In this document: one piece after another, positions 1-9,697 of the stretch
Layout of the letters: each line of letters opens with the position of its first letter
Position numbering within the stretch: the first letter of the stretch is position 1
Assembly (NCBI GenBank): GCA_021774335.1
Contig: JAJFJD010000033.1
Span: 62,001-126,000, forward strand
Source of the DNA: Alphaproteobacteria bacterium
Lineage (GTDB): Bacteria > Pseudomonadota > Alphaproteobacteria > UBA8366
Reading direction: 5' to 3'
Length of the DNA: 64,000 nt
Program-made: the position numbers and the translations under genes
The notes under the pieces: model-generated
The model's database searches: none
What the model was told of the DNA's origin: nothing
Seen by the model: only the letters and a program-made list of their open reading frames with translations

Positions 1-13
1 GGGGCGGCCTTCG

Positions 14-871
14 CTAGGCCGTCGAACCGACCCGGTCGGCCTCCGCCGCTTCCCATCCCAGAATGACGCGTTTGCGGTCCGGTCCCCAGCGATAGCCGGT
101 GATCGCGCCCGTGCTGCGAATGACTCGGTGGCATGGCACGATCCATGACACCGGATTGAGCGCCACAGCACCGGCGACCGCGCGGGCACCCCGCGGTTTG
201 CCCAAGTGTTTGGCCAAGCGTTCGTAGCTGACGACCGCACCGGGCGGAATGCGCAGCAGTGCTTCCCAAACCTTGGTCTGGAAGGGCGTTCCACGCAGCA
301 CTAGATGAAGGTTATCCCCGCCAGTCCCGAAAGCGGCGGCGGCATAGGCATCCGTCTTCGCAGGATCTTCGGTGACCGTTGCCTGTCCCCAGCGCGACAG
401 CAAATCCTGTTCCGTCGCCCGCCGGCCTTCGTTCAGCACGAAGGCGAGACCGCACAAACCACGGTCCGAGGCCACCAACAGGCAGTCGCCGAACGGGCTG
501 TCGTGCCAGCCGTAGGACAGGGTAAGTCCCGTCCCCATCGCCTTCCACTCGCCAGGGGTCATCGCCTCATGCGTTATGAACAGGTCGTGCAGGCGGCTCG
601 GTCCCGACAGGCCAGCGTCATAGGCCGCGTCGAGAACGCTATCGCTTGCCGCAAGTCGTTCCTTGGCATGCGACAGGGTCAAATATTGCAGAAACTTCTT
701 TGGGCTGACCCCGACCCACTGCGAAAACAGGCGCTGGAAGTGAAATTCGCTGAGCCCCGCTTCCGATGCCGCGAGGGCAAGGCTCGGCTGTTCGACATAA
801 TGATCGGCGAGCCAATGAATGGCCTGCTCGATCCGTTCGTAGGTTTTCTGGTTGGTGTTTTCAGTCATCAT
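14..871 (-). CDS. Ada-like AraC regulator / methylated-DNA-cysteine methyltransferase
   Basis: Two-domain Ada-family protein (285 aa). Residues about 10-110 form an AraC-type helix-turn-helix domain. Residues about 115-275 form the O6-alkylguanine-DNA alkyltransferase, with acceptor Cys247 in IVPCHRVIR followed by the GYRWG turn. It removes alkyl groups from guanine O6 onto itself and probably controls alkylation-response genes. The N-terminal zinc domain of E. coli Ada, which takes methyl groups from phosphotriesters, is missing, so the trigger for transcriptional activation is unclear. Two adjacent ATG codons (871 and 868) could start it and no strong ribosome site is visible. The GNAT gene lies 55 nt upstream on the same strand and may be co-transcribed. 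Confidence 0.92.
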   Translation of the reverse strand: MMTENTNQKTYERIEQAIHWLADHYVEQPSLALAASEAGLSEFHFQRLFSQWVGVSPKKFLQYLTLSHAKERLAASDSVLDAAYDAGLSGPSRLHDLFITHEAMTPGEWKAMGTGLTLSYGWHDSPFGDCLLVASDRGLCGLAFVLNEGRRATEQDLLSRWGQATVTEDPAKTDAYAAAAFGTGGDNLHLVLRGTPFQTKVWEALLRIPPGAVVSYERLAKHLGKPRGARAVAGAVALNPVSWIVPCHRVIRSTGAITGYRWGPDRKRVILGWEAAEADRVGSTA

Positions 872-926
872 GGCGCCAGCTTACGGATAAACGCCGGGCC
901 GCCGCCACCCGAATCTTGCGGCGATT

Positions 927-1409
927 TTATGATCCAAGATCAAGCTGATAGAAGACCACATCGGGGACCGGATTGTTATAGTAGGCCGGCGTTCGAATCC
1001 AACCCAGCCGTTGATACATGGTGTCGGCTGCCGGCATCCGCGACGGCAACGTATCGAGCCGCAACCGGTGATACCCCAAGTCACGCGCCGCATCGGTTAT
1101 TTCTGCGACGAGCGTATCGCCCAATCCGATGCGCCGATAGGAAGGGCGGACGAACAGCCGCTTGATTTCCCCTTCCCCGATGGCGGAAAGCGGACGAAGG
1201 CCGACACAGCCCGCGGCATCGGCGCCATCCATCGCCAACAGCATGCGGCCACACGGCGGACCGTAGACCGATGCGAAATTCGCCATTTCATCGTCAAAGC
1301 CCTGGAAACAAAGATCGACGTCGAGCCAAGCGGCATACTCGTACACCAGCTCCCGCGCTTGCTCGAAATCCTCATCGGTTTCCACGACCCTGATGACCGG
1401 CTGTGCCAT
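927..1409 (-). CDS. GNAT family N-acetyltransferase
   Basis: A 160-aa single-domain acetyltransferase. The acetyl-CoA pyrophosphate loop is visible as RPSYRRIGLGDTLV at roughly residues 85-100, preceded by the KRLFV beta-strand typical of GNAT motif A, with a YQRLGW segment near the C-terminus. The family transfers acetyl groups to primary amines; the substrate here cannot be told. It sits 18 nt downstream of the phzF-like gene on the same strand, so the two may share a transcript. Confidence 0.87.
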   Translation of the reverse strand: MAQPVIRVVETDEDFEQARELVYEYAAWLDVDLCFQGFDDEMANFASVYGPPCGRMLLAMDGADAAGCVGLRPLSAIGEGEIKRLFVRPSYRRIGLGDTLVAEITDAARDLGYHRLRLDTLPSRMPAADTMYQRLGWIRTPAYYNNPVPDVVFYQLDLGS

Positions 1410-1427
1410 TTTGCCTGTCCGCCTCGG

Positions 1428-2213
1428 TTAAACGTAGATAGTGCCCTTCATATACAGCGCCGCGTGACCGCCGATTTCAACCCGCTCGCCCCGGTAGCGG
1501 CAAAACAACTCGCCGCCGCGCGACGAAATTTGCCGGGCGTGAAGCTCCGTCTTGTCGAGCCGTTTCGCCCAGTACGGAATAAGCGTGCAATGTGCCGATC
1601 CCGTCACCGGGTCTTCCGGAATGCCCATCCGCGGCGCAAAGAAACGCGACACGAAATCACAATCGTCTCCCGGCGCAGTCACGATCAGCCCATGCAAATC
1701 GAGACCGGCGACGCGGGCCATGTCTGGGCGCAGATCACGGACGCGCGCCTCGGTCTCGAACACCGCGAAACCATCTCGAGCGCGCAGCAATTCCGTCGGA
1801 GCCGCGCCCAACGCACGCGCCACATCGCCGAGCCCGTTAACCTGCTCCGGCGCCCGTGACGGAAAATCCATCAGCAGGCGATCCTTCGCGCGCTGCACGA
1901 CCAGGGAATCGCCAAGCTTGCTGCGAAACAGAATGTCGCGCCGGCAGGGTTCCATCTCGGTAAAGATGACATGCGCCGTCGCGAGCGTCGGATGTCCCGC
2001 CAGGTCGATCTCCGCCACCGGCGTAAACCAGCGAATGTCGAATTGATCGCCGTTGCGGACGAAGAACGCGGTCTCGGAAAGATTATTCTCCGCGGCGATG
2101 TTCTGCATCTTCTCGGCGGAAAGCCAGTCATCGAGCGGACAAACCGCCGCCGGATTCCCCGCGAACACATTTTCCGTAAATGCATCCACTTGATAGATCG
2201 GTATCTCAGTCAT
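1428..2213 (-). CDS. PhzF family phenazine biosynthesis-like isomerase
   Basis: A 261-aa member of the PhzF/diaminopimelate epimerase-fold family. The N-terminus IPIYQVDAFTENVFAGNPAA carries the family signature, with the acid of NNLSETAF further on, and the C-terminal half has EDPVTGSAHCTLIPYW with its conserved glycine-rich turn. PhzF itself isomerises trans-2,3-dihydro-3-hydroxyanthranilate, but no other phenazine gene is present, so this is probably an isomerase of unknown substrate. The ATG at 2213 has a strong ribosome site (AGGAGGCAGGA just upstream). Confidence 0.9.
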   Translation of the reverse strand: MTEIPIYQVDAFTENVFAGNPAAVCPLDDWLSAEKMQNIAAENNLSETAFFVRNGDQFDIRWFTPVAEIDLAGHPTLATAHVIFTEMEPCRRDILFRSKLGDSLVVQRAKDRLLMDFPSRAPEQVNGLGDVARALGAAPTELLRARDGFAVFETEARVRDLRPDMARVAGLDLHGLIVTAPGDDCDFVSRFFAPRMGIPEDPVTGSAHCTLIPYWAKRLDKTELHARQISSRGGELFCRYRGERVEIGGHAALYMKGTIYV

Positions 2214-2261
2214 TCCTGCCTCCTGTCATCGGCACCCAAAGGCCAAAGACGCGTTATTCTC

Positions 2262-2492
2262 TTACCGCTGCCAGAACCATTTCCGGGTTTCGCGTTCGAC
2301 ATCCGCCGCGCTGGCGCCAATGTCACGCAACATCCTGTCGTCGAGCGCCGCCAAATGCCGCCGCTGTCGAGTTCGCTCCCGCCAAGTCTGTAGAACATCG
2401 GCAAGGCCAACCATCCATTCGGAAATCTTTGACCCCACACCACTGACCGCAAGCTTCGGAGCCATTTCCAAACATTGTGATATTGTACCCAT
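2262..2492 (-). CDS. DUF1127 domain small protein
   Basis: A 76-aa protein whose C-terminal 45 residues match the YjiS-like DUF1127 pattern: a basic helix (WRERTRQRRHLAALDDRML) followed by RDIGAS and a short acidic/basic tail. Arginine-rich DUF1127 proteins are abundant in Alphaproteobacteria, and some influence RNA turnover or phosphate and carbon metabolism; no specific role can be assigned. It is divergent from the MocR regulator, 92 nt from that gene's ATG, and its first codons overlap an ATATTGT half-site like those in the MocR operator. Confidence 0.78.
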   Translation of the reverse strand: MGTISQCLEMAPKLAVSGVGSKISEWMVGLADVLQTWRERTRQRRHLAALDDRMLRDIGASAADVERETRKWFWQR

Positions 2493-2573
2493 TCATATTC
2501 TCCAAATCAGCATATAGAGCTGAATTCCACACTGTTTCGCTTTTATTCTTGTGCCAGTTGGGTGTCAATTCGT

Positions 2574-2594
2574 ATATTGTCACCATGACAATAT
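2574..2594. promoter_or_regulatory. Perfect 9-bp inverted repeat over the mocR start codon
   Basis: ATATTGTCA, a 3-nt spacer, then TGACAATAT. The ATG of the MocR-type gene (2585) lies within it. MocR/GntR proteins bind such short inverted or direct repeats, so autoregulation by blocking transcription or translation start is likely. Binding itself is inferred. Confidence 0.6.
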
Positions 2595-3973
2595 GGAAAC
2601 CGTCCCTTGAAGATCGCATCGGCCCGAAGTACCGGGCGATCTCCCAATCCATTGCAGCCGATATCGCCGATGGGCGACTAGCGTCCGGTGAACGGCTTCC
2701 GCCGCAGCGTGAACTGGCGTGGTCTCTCGGCGTTACCGTCGGCACGGTCAGCCGAGCCTATGCGGATGCGGAACGGGCAGGTCTGGTCAAGGGCGAGGTC
2801 GGCCGAGGCACCTATGTATTGCGGCCGGGATACCGACATCAGCATCCGGTGCATGCCGAGCCCGAGCCGGGGCTGACGGATCTCACCTTCGCCTTCCCTC
2901 CGCCCGGTCCGGAAGAGGAACGCCAGCTTGCCGACGCCTTGCGAGACCTGTCATTGGATCCGAATTGCGGGGCCTTGCTCGACTACCAACCGAACGCCGG
3001 GACCGAACGCCAACGCGCGGCCGGCGCACAATGGATGGCGCGGGTCGGGATGGATGTATCACCCCAACAAGTCGTGCAGACCGCAGGCGCGCAACATGCC
3101 ATCCTCGTAGCCCTCAGCGCGCTGACCCGGCCCGGCGACCGCGTCGTCACCGAATGCCTGACCTATTCCGGCGTTAAATCCGTTGCCGCGACACTTGGCT
3201 TGCGCCTCGATGGATTACCGATGGACGAAGACGGCGTGATTCCCGACGCCTTCGAAGACGCTTGCAGGGACGGTCAGGTCCGCGTGCTCTACTGCATTCC
3301 GACCGGCCAGAACCCGACCACCGCCGTCATGCCAATCGACCGTCGCAAGGAAATCGCCGAAATCGCCCGGCGACATGATGTGAGCATCATCGAGGACGAC
3401 ATCCTCGCCTATCTGTTCGACGCGCCACCGCCGCCCATTGCATGCTACGCGCCCGAGCGGAGCTATTACATCACGAGTCTCTCGAAGACGATCGCGCCCG
3501 GGCTGCGCGTCGGCTACATCGCGGCACCCGCGGCAATGACCGACCGGTTGTCTGCGGCGATCTGGGCCACCTGTTGGACCGCAACGCCGATCACGACCGA
3601 AATTGCCGCGCGCTGGATCGAGAGCGGTGCTGCGGAGCGTATCCTCGACGGGCGGAAACGCGAGATCGCGGCACGCCTGACGATGTGTGAAGAAATCTTG
3701 CCGGTGGGCGACCACATGATCCGGAGCGGCCCGATCCATCTCTGGCTACAATTACCGGATCCCTGGCGCGCCAACGATTTCGCCACCGAAGCGCGACGCC
3801 GGCATGTCGCCGTCACACCCGCCGAAAGTTTCGCAGTGGGCCGTAACAGTACGCCTCACGCGGTGCGCATTTGCTTCGGTATGCCGCGCACGCGCGACGA
3901 ACTCCAGGTGGGGCTAGAGACGATTTCGAAGATGCTGATGGATCCGGCCTGCGCCGGTGCGTCCTTCGCCTAA
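2585..3973 (+). CDS. MocR/PdxR-type GntR regulator with aminotransferase domain
   Basis: A PLP-dependent MocR-family regulator (462 aa from ATG 2585). Residues about 5-80 form a GntR winged helix, with LPPQRELAWSLGVTVGTVS as the recognition region. Residues about 95-460 form a fold type I aminotransferase-like domain with the PLP lysine Lys301 in SLSKTIAPGLRVGY. An upstream in-frame start at 2477 would add 36 residues outside the GntR domain, so 2585 is preferred. No pdxST or gabDT target lies beside it; the divergent DUF1127 gene is the only adjacent candidate besides itself. The 3' end overlaps the convergent thiD gene by 4 nt. Confidence 0.9.
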   Translation: MTIWKPSLEDRIGPKYRAISQSIAADIADGRLASGERLPPQRELAWSLGVTVGTVSRAYADAERAGLVKGEVGRGTYVLRPGYRHQHPVHAEPEPGLTDLTFAFPPPGPEEERQLADALRDLSLDPNCGALLDYQPNAGTERQRAAGAQWMARVGMDVSPQQVVQTAGAQHAILVALSALTRPGDRVVTECLTYSGVKSVAATLGLRLDGLPMDEDGVIPDAFEDACRDGQVRVLYCIPTGQNPTTAVMPIDRRKEIAEIARRHDVSIIEDDILAYLFDAPPPPIACYAPERSYYITSLSKTIAPGLRVGYIAAPAAMTDRLSAAIWATCWTATPITTEIAARWIESGAAERILDGRKREIAARLTMCEEILPVGDHMIRSGPIHLWLQLPDPWRANDFATEARRRHVAVTPAESFAVGRNSTPHAVRICFGMPRTRDELQVGLETISKMLMDPACAGASFA

Positions 3974-4791
3974 CCGTCGAACGGCGCAACCGTGTGACCG
4001 TGATTGAGCGGCCCGTGCCCGGACCCTAGGCCCGGCGCGGTCGCAATGGCGACGCGGACATAAGCACGCGCGCGGCGAACCGCCTCCGACAACGCCATGC
4101 CCTGGGCCAACCCGGTGGCAATCGCTGAGGCGAGGGTACATCCGGTGCCATGGGTGTGCACCGTGTCGATGCGGGTATCAGGAAAGGTCTCGACCATGCC
4201 GTCCCGAAACAGCACATCGGTCACTTGATCGCCCGGCAAATGCCCGCCCTTTACCAGCACGGCCGACGGCCCCAACGCGGCGATGTCCCGCGCCGCATCC
4301 GCCATGGCGTCCACGTCGCCGATCGACGCTCCGCAGAGCGCTTCGGCTTCCGGAATGTTCGGCGTCAAGACCGCGGCCATCGGCAGCATACGCTGCTTCA
4401 ACGCGGTCATGGCGGTGTCTTCGAGCAAAGAATGTCCGCCCTTGGCGAACATGACCGGATCGACCACCAGCGGGATTGATGGCGCGGCCTCGGCGATCGT
4501 TTCGGCAACCGTCTCGATGACCGCAGCGTTGTGCAGCATCCCGGTCTTCAGTGCATCCGCACCGATGTCGTCCAACACCAGACGCATCTGCTCTGCAATG
4601 AAGGCCGGTTCGACACCCATGACGCCGAACACCCCTTGGGTGTTCTGCGCCGTCAGCGCGGTCACCGCCGTCATGGCGAAACCACCCAACGCCGTAACTG
4701 TCTTGAGATCGGCTTGGATGCCTGCGCCGCCGCCAGAATCCGAACCAGCAATGATCAGGACGCGGGCTTTTTGCGAGGCCGTTCCGGTCAC
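3970..4791 (-). CDS. thiD: Hydroxymethylpyrimidine/phosphomethylpyrimidine kinase
   Basis: ThiD (273 aa) phosphorylates HMP and then HMP-P to give HMP-PP, the pyrimidine half of thiamine. The ribokinase-fold start [17 protein letters not shown] is near residues 16-32, and the anion-hole motif [18 protein letters not shown] is near residues 213-230. Its ATG overlaps the stop of glmM by 4 nt (ATGA), so the two are translationally coupled. It ends the long minus-strand block and overlaps the convergent regulator gene by 4 nt. thiE lies far away, at 28.4 kb, so thiamine genes are scattered. Confidence 0.95.
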   Translation of the reverse strand: MTGTASQKARVLIIAGSDSGGGAGIQADLKTVTALGGFAMTAVTALTAQNTQGVFGVMGVEPAFIAEQMRLVLDDIGADALKTGMLHNAAVIETVAETIAEAAPSIPLVVDPVMFAKGGHSLLEDTAMTALKQRMLPMAAVLTPNIPEAEALCGASIGDVDAMADAARDIAALGPSAVLVKGGHLPGDQVTDVLFRDGMVETFPDTRIDTVHTHGTGCTLASAIATGLAQGMALSEAVRRARAYVRVAIATAPGLGSGHGPLNHGHTVAPFDG

Positions 4792-6134
4792 GAGGCCGCG
4801 GTGCGTTTGATCGTATCCACGATATTGCCGACCACGGAGTCGACCAGCGCCGGGTCGTCGCCTTCCGCCATAACGCGGATGACCGGCTCCGTGCCTGACG
4901 GGCGAATCAACAACCGTCCGCCGTCGCCCAATTGAGTCTCGCCATCCGCGATTGCGGCCTTGACCGCATCCGCGTCGAGCGGCGCGCCACCGTTGAATTT
5001 GACGTTGCGTAAGAGCTGCGGCACCGGCTCGAACACGCGGCAGACCTCGCTGACCGGACGCCCCTGTTCGGTCACCACCGCCAGGACCTGCAGTGCCGCG
5101 ATCAGCGCATCGCCGGTCGTGACATAGTCATTCAGGATGATGTGACCCGACTGCTCGCCGCCCACGTTGAAGGCATGCCGGCGCATGTGTTCGACGACAT
5201 ACCGGTCGCCCACAGGCGTGCGCACGAGGTCGAGCCCCACCGTGCCAAGAAACCGCTCGAACCCGAGATTCGACATCACCGTGCCGACCACGCCACCGCC
5301 CTGCAACCGGCCCTGCTGGTGCCAGTTCGAGGCAATCAGCGCCATCAATTGATCGCCGTCGAGGCGTTGCCCGTTCTCGTCGGCGATGATCAGGCGGTCC
5401 GCGTCGCCGTCCAAGGCGATACCAATATTCGCACCATGCGCCACGACCTGTTCGCACATATGCGATGGATCCGTAGCGCCACATTTCTCGTTGATGTTCA
5501 ATCCGTCCGGCTGCACCGCGATCGGGACGACTTCCGCCCCCAATTCCCAGAAAACGCTGGGTGCGACGCGATAGGCGGCTCCATTCGCGCAATCAACGAC
5601 GATCTTGAGACCGTCGAGACGCATGCCGCGCGGAAAGGATTGTTTGACGAACTCGACATACCGGCCGCCGGCATCTTCCATGCGGCGCGCGCGGCCAAGG
5701 CCCGACGACCCCGCAAGCGCGAAGTCGCCGTTCTCCATCAACCTTTCGATCTGGGCTTCGTCGTCGTCCGACAGTTTGTATCCGTCGGGTCCGAACAGCT
5801 TAATGCCGTTGTCCTGGTAAAGATTGTGGGAGGCCGATATGACGACGCCGAGATCGGCTCTGAGCGAGCGGGTCAGCATCGCCACTGCCGGTGTCGGCAT
5901 CGGGCCGACGAGCGCCACATCCATGCCCATCGTAACGAACCCGGCGGTCAGCGCTGGTTCCAGCATGTAACCGGACAGCCGGGTGTCCTTGCCGATGACA
6001 ACAGTGTGCCGATGGTCGCCGCGCCTGAACCGTTCCGCCGCGGCCATGGCCAGGCGCAGAACCGTTTGCGGTGTAATGGGTTCCTCGTTGGCTAATCCGC
6101 GGACACCGTCCGTGCCGAAGAACTTGCGGCTCAT
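4788..6134 (-). CDS. glmM: Phosphoglucosamine mutase
   Basis: GlmM (448 aa) converts glucosamine-6-P to glucosamine-1-P for UDP-GlcNAc, peptidoglycan and LPS synthesis. The start [13 protein letters not shown] is typical, the phosphoserine lies in VISASHN (Ser102), the metal loop is DGDADR, and the phosphate-binding [14 protein letters not shown] is near the C-terminus. The ATG at 6134 is preceded by GGAGGAGG, which settles the start against a longer reading from TTG 6146. It lies downstream of ftsH, an order common in proteobacteria, and is coupled to thiD. Confidence 0.96.
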   Translation of the reverse strand: MSRKFFGTDGVRGLANEEPITPQTVLRLAMAAAERFRRGDHRHTVVIGKDTRLSGYMLEPALTAGFVTMGMDVALVGPMPTPAVAMLTRSLRADLGVVISASHNLYQDNGIKLFGPDGYKLSDDDEAQIERLMENGDFALAGSSGLGRARRMEDAGGRYVEFVKQSFPRGMRLDGLKIVVDCANGAAYRVAPSVFWELGAEVVPIAVQPDGLNINEKCGATDPSHMCEQVVAHGANIGIALDGDADRLIIADENGQRLDGDQLMALIASNWHQQGRLQGGGVVGTVMSNLGFERFLGTVGLDLVRTPVGDRYVVEHMRRHAFNVGGEQSGHIILNDYVTTGDALIAALQVLAVVTEQGRPVSEVCRVFEPVPQLLRNVKFNGGAPLDADAVKAAIADGETQLGDGGRLLIRPSGTEPVIRVMAEGDDPALVDSVVGNIVDTIKRTAAS

Positions 6135-6246
6135 GGCCTCCTCCAAACTAATCCCGCTATTACAGCGAAAGCCTGTTAGCGGAACGCAGCGCCGGAATTT
6201 ACCTGATTGCGCTGTTTAACCGGCAAATCAGGCGCTGACAAGGCAA

Positions 6247-6273
6247 CGGCCCGCCGATTTTCTCAGCGGGCCG
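6247..6273 (-). terminator. Stem-loop after ftsH
   Basis: A perfect 8-bp stem CGGCCCGC/GCGGGCCG with an 11-nt loop begins about 16 nt past the ftsH stop codon. No long U-tract follows, so it could be a weak terminator or an mRNA 3'-end stabiliser between ftsH and glmM. Confidence 0.55.
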
Positions 6274-6289
6274 CATCCAATCAGCAATA

Positions 6290-8227
6290 TCATCCGCCCT
6301 GCGGTTCGGGTTCCGGGCCAGGACCGATCGGGTCACTGGCACCGCCGGTTCCATCGGTCGTCGGAACCGATGAGCGGACCCCGCTTGGCGGCAGCGTATC
6401 GTCATCCTTCTCACGAACGATTGGCTCGCCGCGCAGCAACGCATTGATTTCATCGCCAGACAGCGTCTCATACTCAAGCAGCGCCTTGGCGAGCGTGTGC
6501 ACATCGTCGAGATTCTCGGTGAGGATGACCCGGCATTGCCCATCAGCGTCGTCAACAATGCGGCGAACTTCCTGGTCGATCACCTCGGCTGTCGCGTCGG
6601 ACACGTTCTTGGTCTGCGCCACGGAGTGACCAAGGAAGATTTCTTCCTGATTTTCATTGTAGCGCAGTGGCCCGAGCTTATCGCTCATGCCCCATTCTGT
6701 GACCATCTTGCGGGCGATATCTGTGGCCTGCGAAATATCGTTCGATGCGCCGGTCGTCACCTTCTCACGGCCAAAGATGAGGTCTTCCGCGACACGGCCG
6801 CCCATCGCCACCACGAGGTTGGCCTCGAGCTGGTCGCGCGACATGGAATATTGATCTTTCTCCGGCAACCGCATGACCATGCCAAGTGCGCGGCCGCGCG
6901 GAATGATCGTCGCCTTGTGGATCGGATCGGACGCATCGCAATGAATCGAGGCGATCGCGTGGCCGGACTCGTGATAGGCGGTCAGGCGCTTTTCCTCTTC
7001 GGTCATGACCATGGAGCGCCGTTCGGTGCCCATCATGACCTTGTCCTTGGCGTCCTCCAATTCCTGCATGGCGACGACGCGGCGGTTCTTGCGCGCGGCG
7101 AGCAGAGCTGCCTCGTTCACCAGGTTCGCAAGATCGGCGCCCGAGAAACCGGGCGTCCCACGGGCAATGATGCGGGCATCCACATTCGGTGCCAGCGGTA
7201 CCTTCCGCAGATGAACCTTCAGAATCTTTTCGCGGCCCAGCACGTCGGGATTCGGCACCACCACCTGGCGGTCGAAACGGCCGGGACGCAGCAGCGCCGG
7301 ATCCAGGACATCGGGACGGTTCGTCGCAGCGATCAGGATAACGCCTTCATTCGCCTCGAAGCCGTCCATCTCGACGAGCAACTGATTGAGTGTCTGTTCG
7401 CGTTCGTCGTTGCCGCCGCCCAAACCTGCGCCGCGATGACGCCCGACAGCGTCGATTTCATCGATGAACACCAGACAGGGCGCATTCTTCTTCGCCTGCT
7501 CGAACATGTCGCGCACGCGGGATGCGCCGACACCGACGAACATCTCGACGAATTCAGAACCGGAAATCGTGAAGAACGGCACGTTCGCCTCGCCGGCGAT
7601 GGCTCGGGCCAACAATGTCTTACCGGTACCCGGCGGGCCGACCAGCAGCACCCCCTTCGGAATGCGACCGCCGAGCCGCTGGAACTTCTGCGGATCGCGC
7701 AGGAACTCAACGATCTCCTCAAGCTCCTGCTTGGCCTCGTCGATGCCCGCTACGTCTTCGAAGGTGACGCGGCCGGTCTTCTCCGTCAGCAGGCGTGCCC
7801 GTGACTTGCCGAAGCCCATAGCGCCGCGGCCGCCACCGGACTGCATCTGGCGCATGAAGAAGATCCAGACGCCGATCAACAGCAAGATCGGGAACCAATT
7901 CAGCAGCACGGCGAACAGCGTCGGCATGCCTTCTTCCGGCGGTTCCGCCTCGATCGTCACTTTGTGTTTGACGAGTTTGTCGACGAGGTTCGGATCATCG
8001 GGCGAGTTGGTGACGAAATTCGCTCCGGCGTTATCGATAATCGAAATCTTGCGGCCTTCAATCGTGACTTTCTTAACGTCACCCGCTTCTACCTTATCGA
8101 GGAAGGCAGAATACGGAATCGACATATCTGCCGACCGCTGCGTCGATCCCTGAAATAGATTAAAGAGCCCGATCAGAAGGATCAGGATCACAATCCAAAG
8201 TGCTATATTCCTGCCGAACAGCGCCAA
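6290..8227 (-). CDS. ftsH: ATP-dependent zinc metalloprotease FtsH
   Basis: A 645-aa membrane AAA+ protease. There are two membrane segments (about 8-25 and 103-124) flanking a periplasmic domain. The AAA module has Walker A GPPGTGKT at 197-204, Walker [10 protein letters not shown] at 251-259, and an arginine-finger region LLRPGRFDR. The zinc protease site is HESGH at 419-423. It degrades unassembled membrane proteins and regulators such as sigma-32 or LpxC in other bacteria. The C-terminal tail is rich in proline and glycine. It is preceded by tilS, the usual proteobacterial order. Confidence 0.98.
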   Translation of the reverse strand: MALFGRNIALWIVILILLIGLFNLFQGSTQRSADMSIPYSAFLDKVEAGDVKKVTIEGRKISIIDNAGANFVTNSPDDPNLVDKLVKHKVTIEAEPPEEGMPTLFAVLLNWFPILLLIGVWIFFMRQMQSGGGRGAMGFGKSRARLLTEKTGRVTFEDVAGIDEAKQELEEIVEFLRDPQKFQRLGGRIPKGVLLVGPPGTGKTLLARAIAGEANVPFFTISGSEFVEMFVGVGASRVRDMFEQAKKNAPCLVFIDEIDAVGRHRGAGLGGGNDEREQTLNQLLVEMDGFEANEGVILIAATNRPDVLDPALLRPGRFDRQVVVPNPDVLGREKILKVHLRKVPLAPNVDARIIARGTPGFSGADLANLVNEAALLAARKNRRVVAMQELEDAKDKVMMGTERRSMVMTEEEKRLTAYHESGHAIASIHCDASDPIHKATIIPRGRALGMVMRLPEKDQYSMSRDQLEANLVVAMGGRVAEDLIFGREKVTTGASNDISQATDIARKMVTEWGMSDKLGPLRYNENQEEIFLGHSVAQTKNVSDATAEVIDQEVRRIVDDADGQCRVILTENLDDVHTLAKALLEYETLSGDEINALLRGEPIVREKDDDTLPPSGVRSSVPTTDGTGGASDPIGPGPEPEPQGG

Positions 8228-8328
8228 GTCTCCATCGGTTTAAAGGCCAAATATTGGAATCCTACGGGCGTAATGCGCCGGACGCCGTCCTGGCCTAATC
8301 CTTCAATAACACAATGCCATACCACGGG

Positions 8329-9687
8329 TTAAGCATTTGCTGCCGAGTCCGCTTCCGCGAACCGGGCCGAACTTAGGGGCCGGACCGGTGCGAACCGCAA
8401 TTCCCGTACACAAGGGGGGACGAACTCGGTCCCGCGATATACATAACTCAAGTGGGGTACGGACGCGACCACGTCAAGATGCCAAAAAGTAGGAAGCGAC
8501 GGACGAACGGCCGCCGGAATTGCAGTTTTCCGCATTTCCGGGCTTGCCTTGACGATTTCGGCCCACCCCTTTCGCCCAAGCCGCCGCAGTTCAAACCGAG
8601 GGTCACCGTCAACGGTTAACCGGAAGCGGCCATCCCACAGCAAATCGCCGGTTGCGGGCAGGGTATCCTTGGCAGCCCGCGGCTCACGGCAGATCAACAC
8701 TTGGTCATGCACCGGTGCGATGCGGCATCCCAGCAACGTTCGCGCGCCCTGGGAACCAATCGGCCCGGTCAGCGCAGCATAGAGCCGCTCCAATCGCTCC
8801 AGCCGCGGCGGATAGGGCGTACCACCAATGCAGCCCAACATCCGTGCCAGAGCCCGCAGGGCGACCTCCTCGGGCGCTGCGCACAGGGCAGCCTGGTCGA
8901 GATAGCCGTATCCTTCAGCATGCAGCGTCGCCGCCCGTGCCAAAAGGTCGGACGCCGCCCGATCGAGCGCCTGCCGGGCGCGCGCCATTCGTCGGGCCGT
9001 ATCGCAAAGCCGCTTCGATGTAAGTCCTTCCGCCGCAAGCATCGACGTTGCCTGGCGAAAGCGCACGCGTGCGAAGGACGGGTTGTCGTTCGACGGATCC
9101 TCCACATGCGACGCATCGGTCGCCGCCAAGGTTGCCCGAAGGCGCGCTTTCGACATGTCGAGCAGCGGCCTGAGGAGCCGAATCGACGCGGTCTCAGCGA
9201 CCGGCGCCATCGCCGACAGGCCATCGACGCCACTGCCCCGTGCCAAGCGAAGCAATACCGTTTCCGCTTGATCTTCACGATGATGCGCCAAACCGAGATG
9301 CAACGCTCCGTGCCCGACGCACCAACGCGACATCAGGTCGTACCGGGCAGCGCGGGCCACCGCCTGCAAGTTCCCGTCGACCGAAGTATCTGGCCGCGTG
9401 AGAATTTCGTGCGGAATGTTTCGATCTTGAAGCCAAATGGCGACGCGATGCGCCTCCGCCGTGGAGTCAGGGCGCAACCGGTGATCGACCGTCAACGCGG
9501 TTGCTGTCCCGCCCTGCGCGGTCGCCCAATCATGCAGCAGCAGCGTCAACGCCATACTGTCGGCGCCGCCCGAACATCCAACCGCCACCTGCGGTCTTTT
9601 TTCGTAAGGACCGACTGCCGCCATCAGGCACGCGAACTCGTCGCGCCCGATGGGCGCGGCCGCTGTTTCGCCAATGTCCATTGTCAT
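8329..9687 (-). CDS. tilS: tRNA(Ile)-lysidine synthase
   Basis: TilS (452 aa) attaches lysine to C34 of the CAU-anticodon tRNA-Ile so that it reads AUA. The PP-loop ATPase motif SGGADS is at residues 39-44, followed by family motifs around LTVDHRLRPDS and LGLAHHREDQAETVLLR. The C-terminal third is divergent, as is common in alphaproteobacterial TilS. Either of two nearby ATG codons (9687, 9681) may be the start. It lies 10 nt after cpoB and 100 nt before ftsH. Confidence 0.95.
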   Translation of the reverse strand: MTMDIGETAAAPIGRDEFACLMAAVGPYEKRPQVAVGCSGGADSMALTLLLHDWATAQGGTATALTVDHRLRPDSTAEAHRVAIWLQDRNIPHEILTRPDTSVDGNLQAVARAARYDLMSRWCVGHGALHLGLAHHREDQAETVLLRLARGSGVDGLSAMAPVAETASIRLLRPLLDMSKARLRATLAATDASHVEDPSNDNPSFARVRFRQATSMLAAEGLTSKRLCDTARRMARARQALDRAASDLLARAATLHAEGYGYLDQAALCAAPEEVALRALARMLGCIGGTPYPPRLERLERLYAALTGPIGSQGARTLLGCRIAPVHDQVLICREPRAAKDTLPATGDLLWDGRFRLTVDGDPRFELRRLGRKGWAEIVKASPEMRKTAIPAAVRPSLPTFWHLDVVASVPHLSYVYRGTEFVPPCVRELRFAPVRPLSSARFAEADSAANA

Positions 9688-9697
9688 CGCTAGCCGT

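Noticed and set aside
1428-2213. Phenazine biosynthesis cluster suggested by the PhzF-like gene.
   Set aside because: No phzA, B, D, E or G homologue is present; PhzF-like proteins are widespread without phenazine production.
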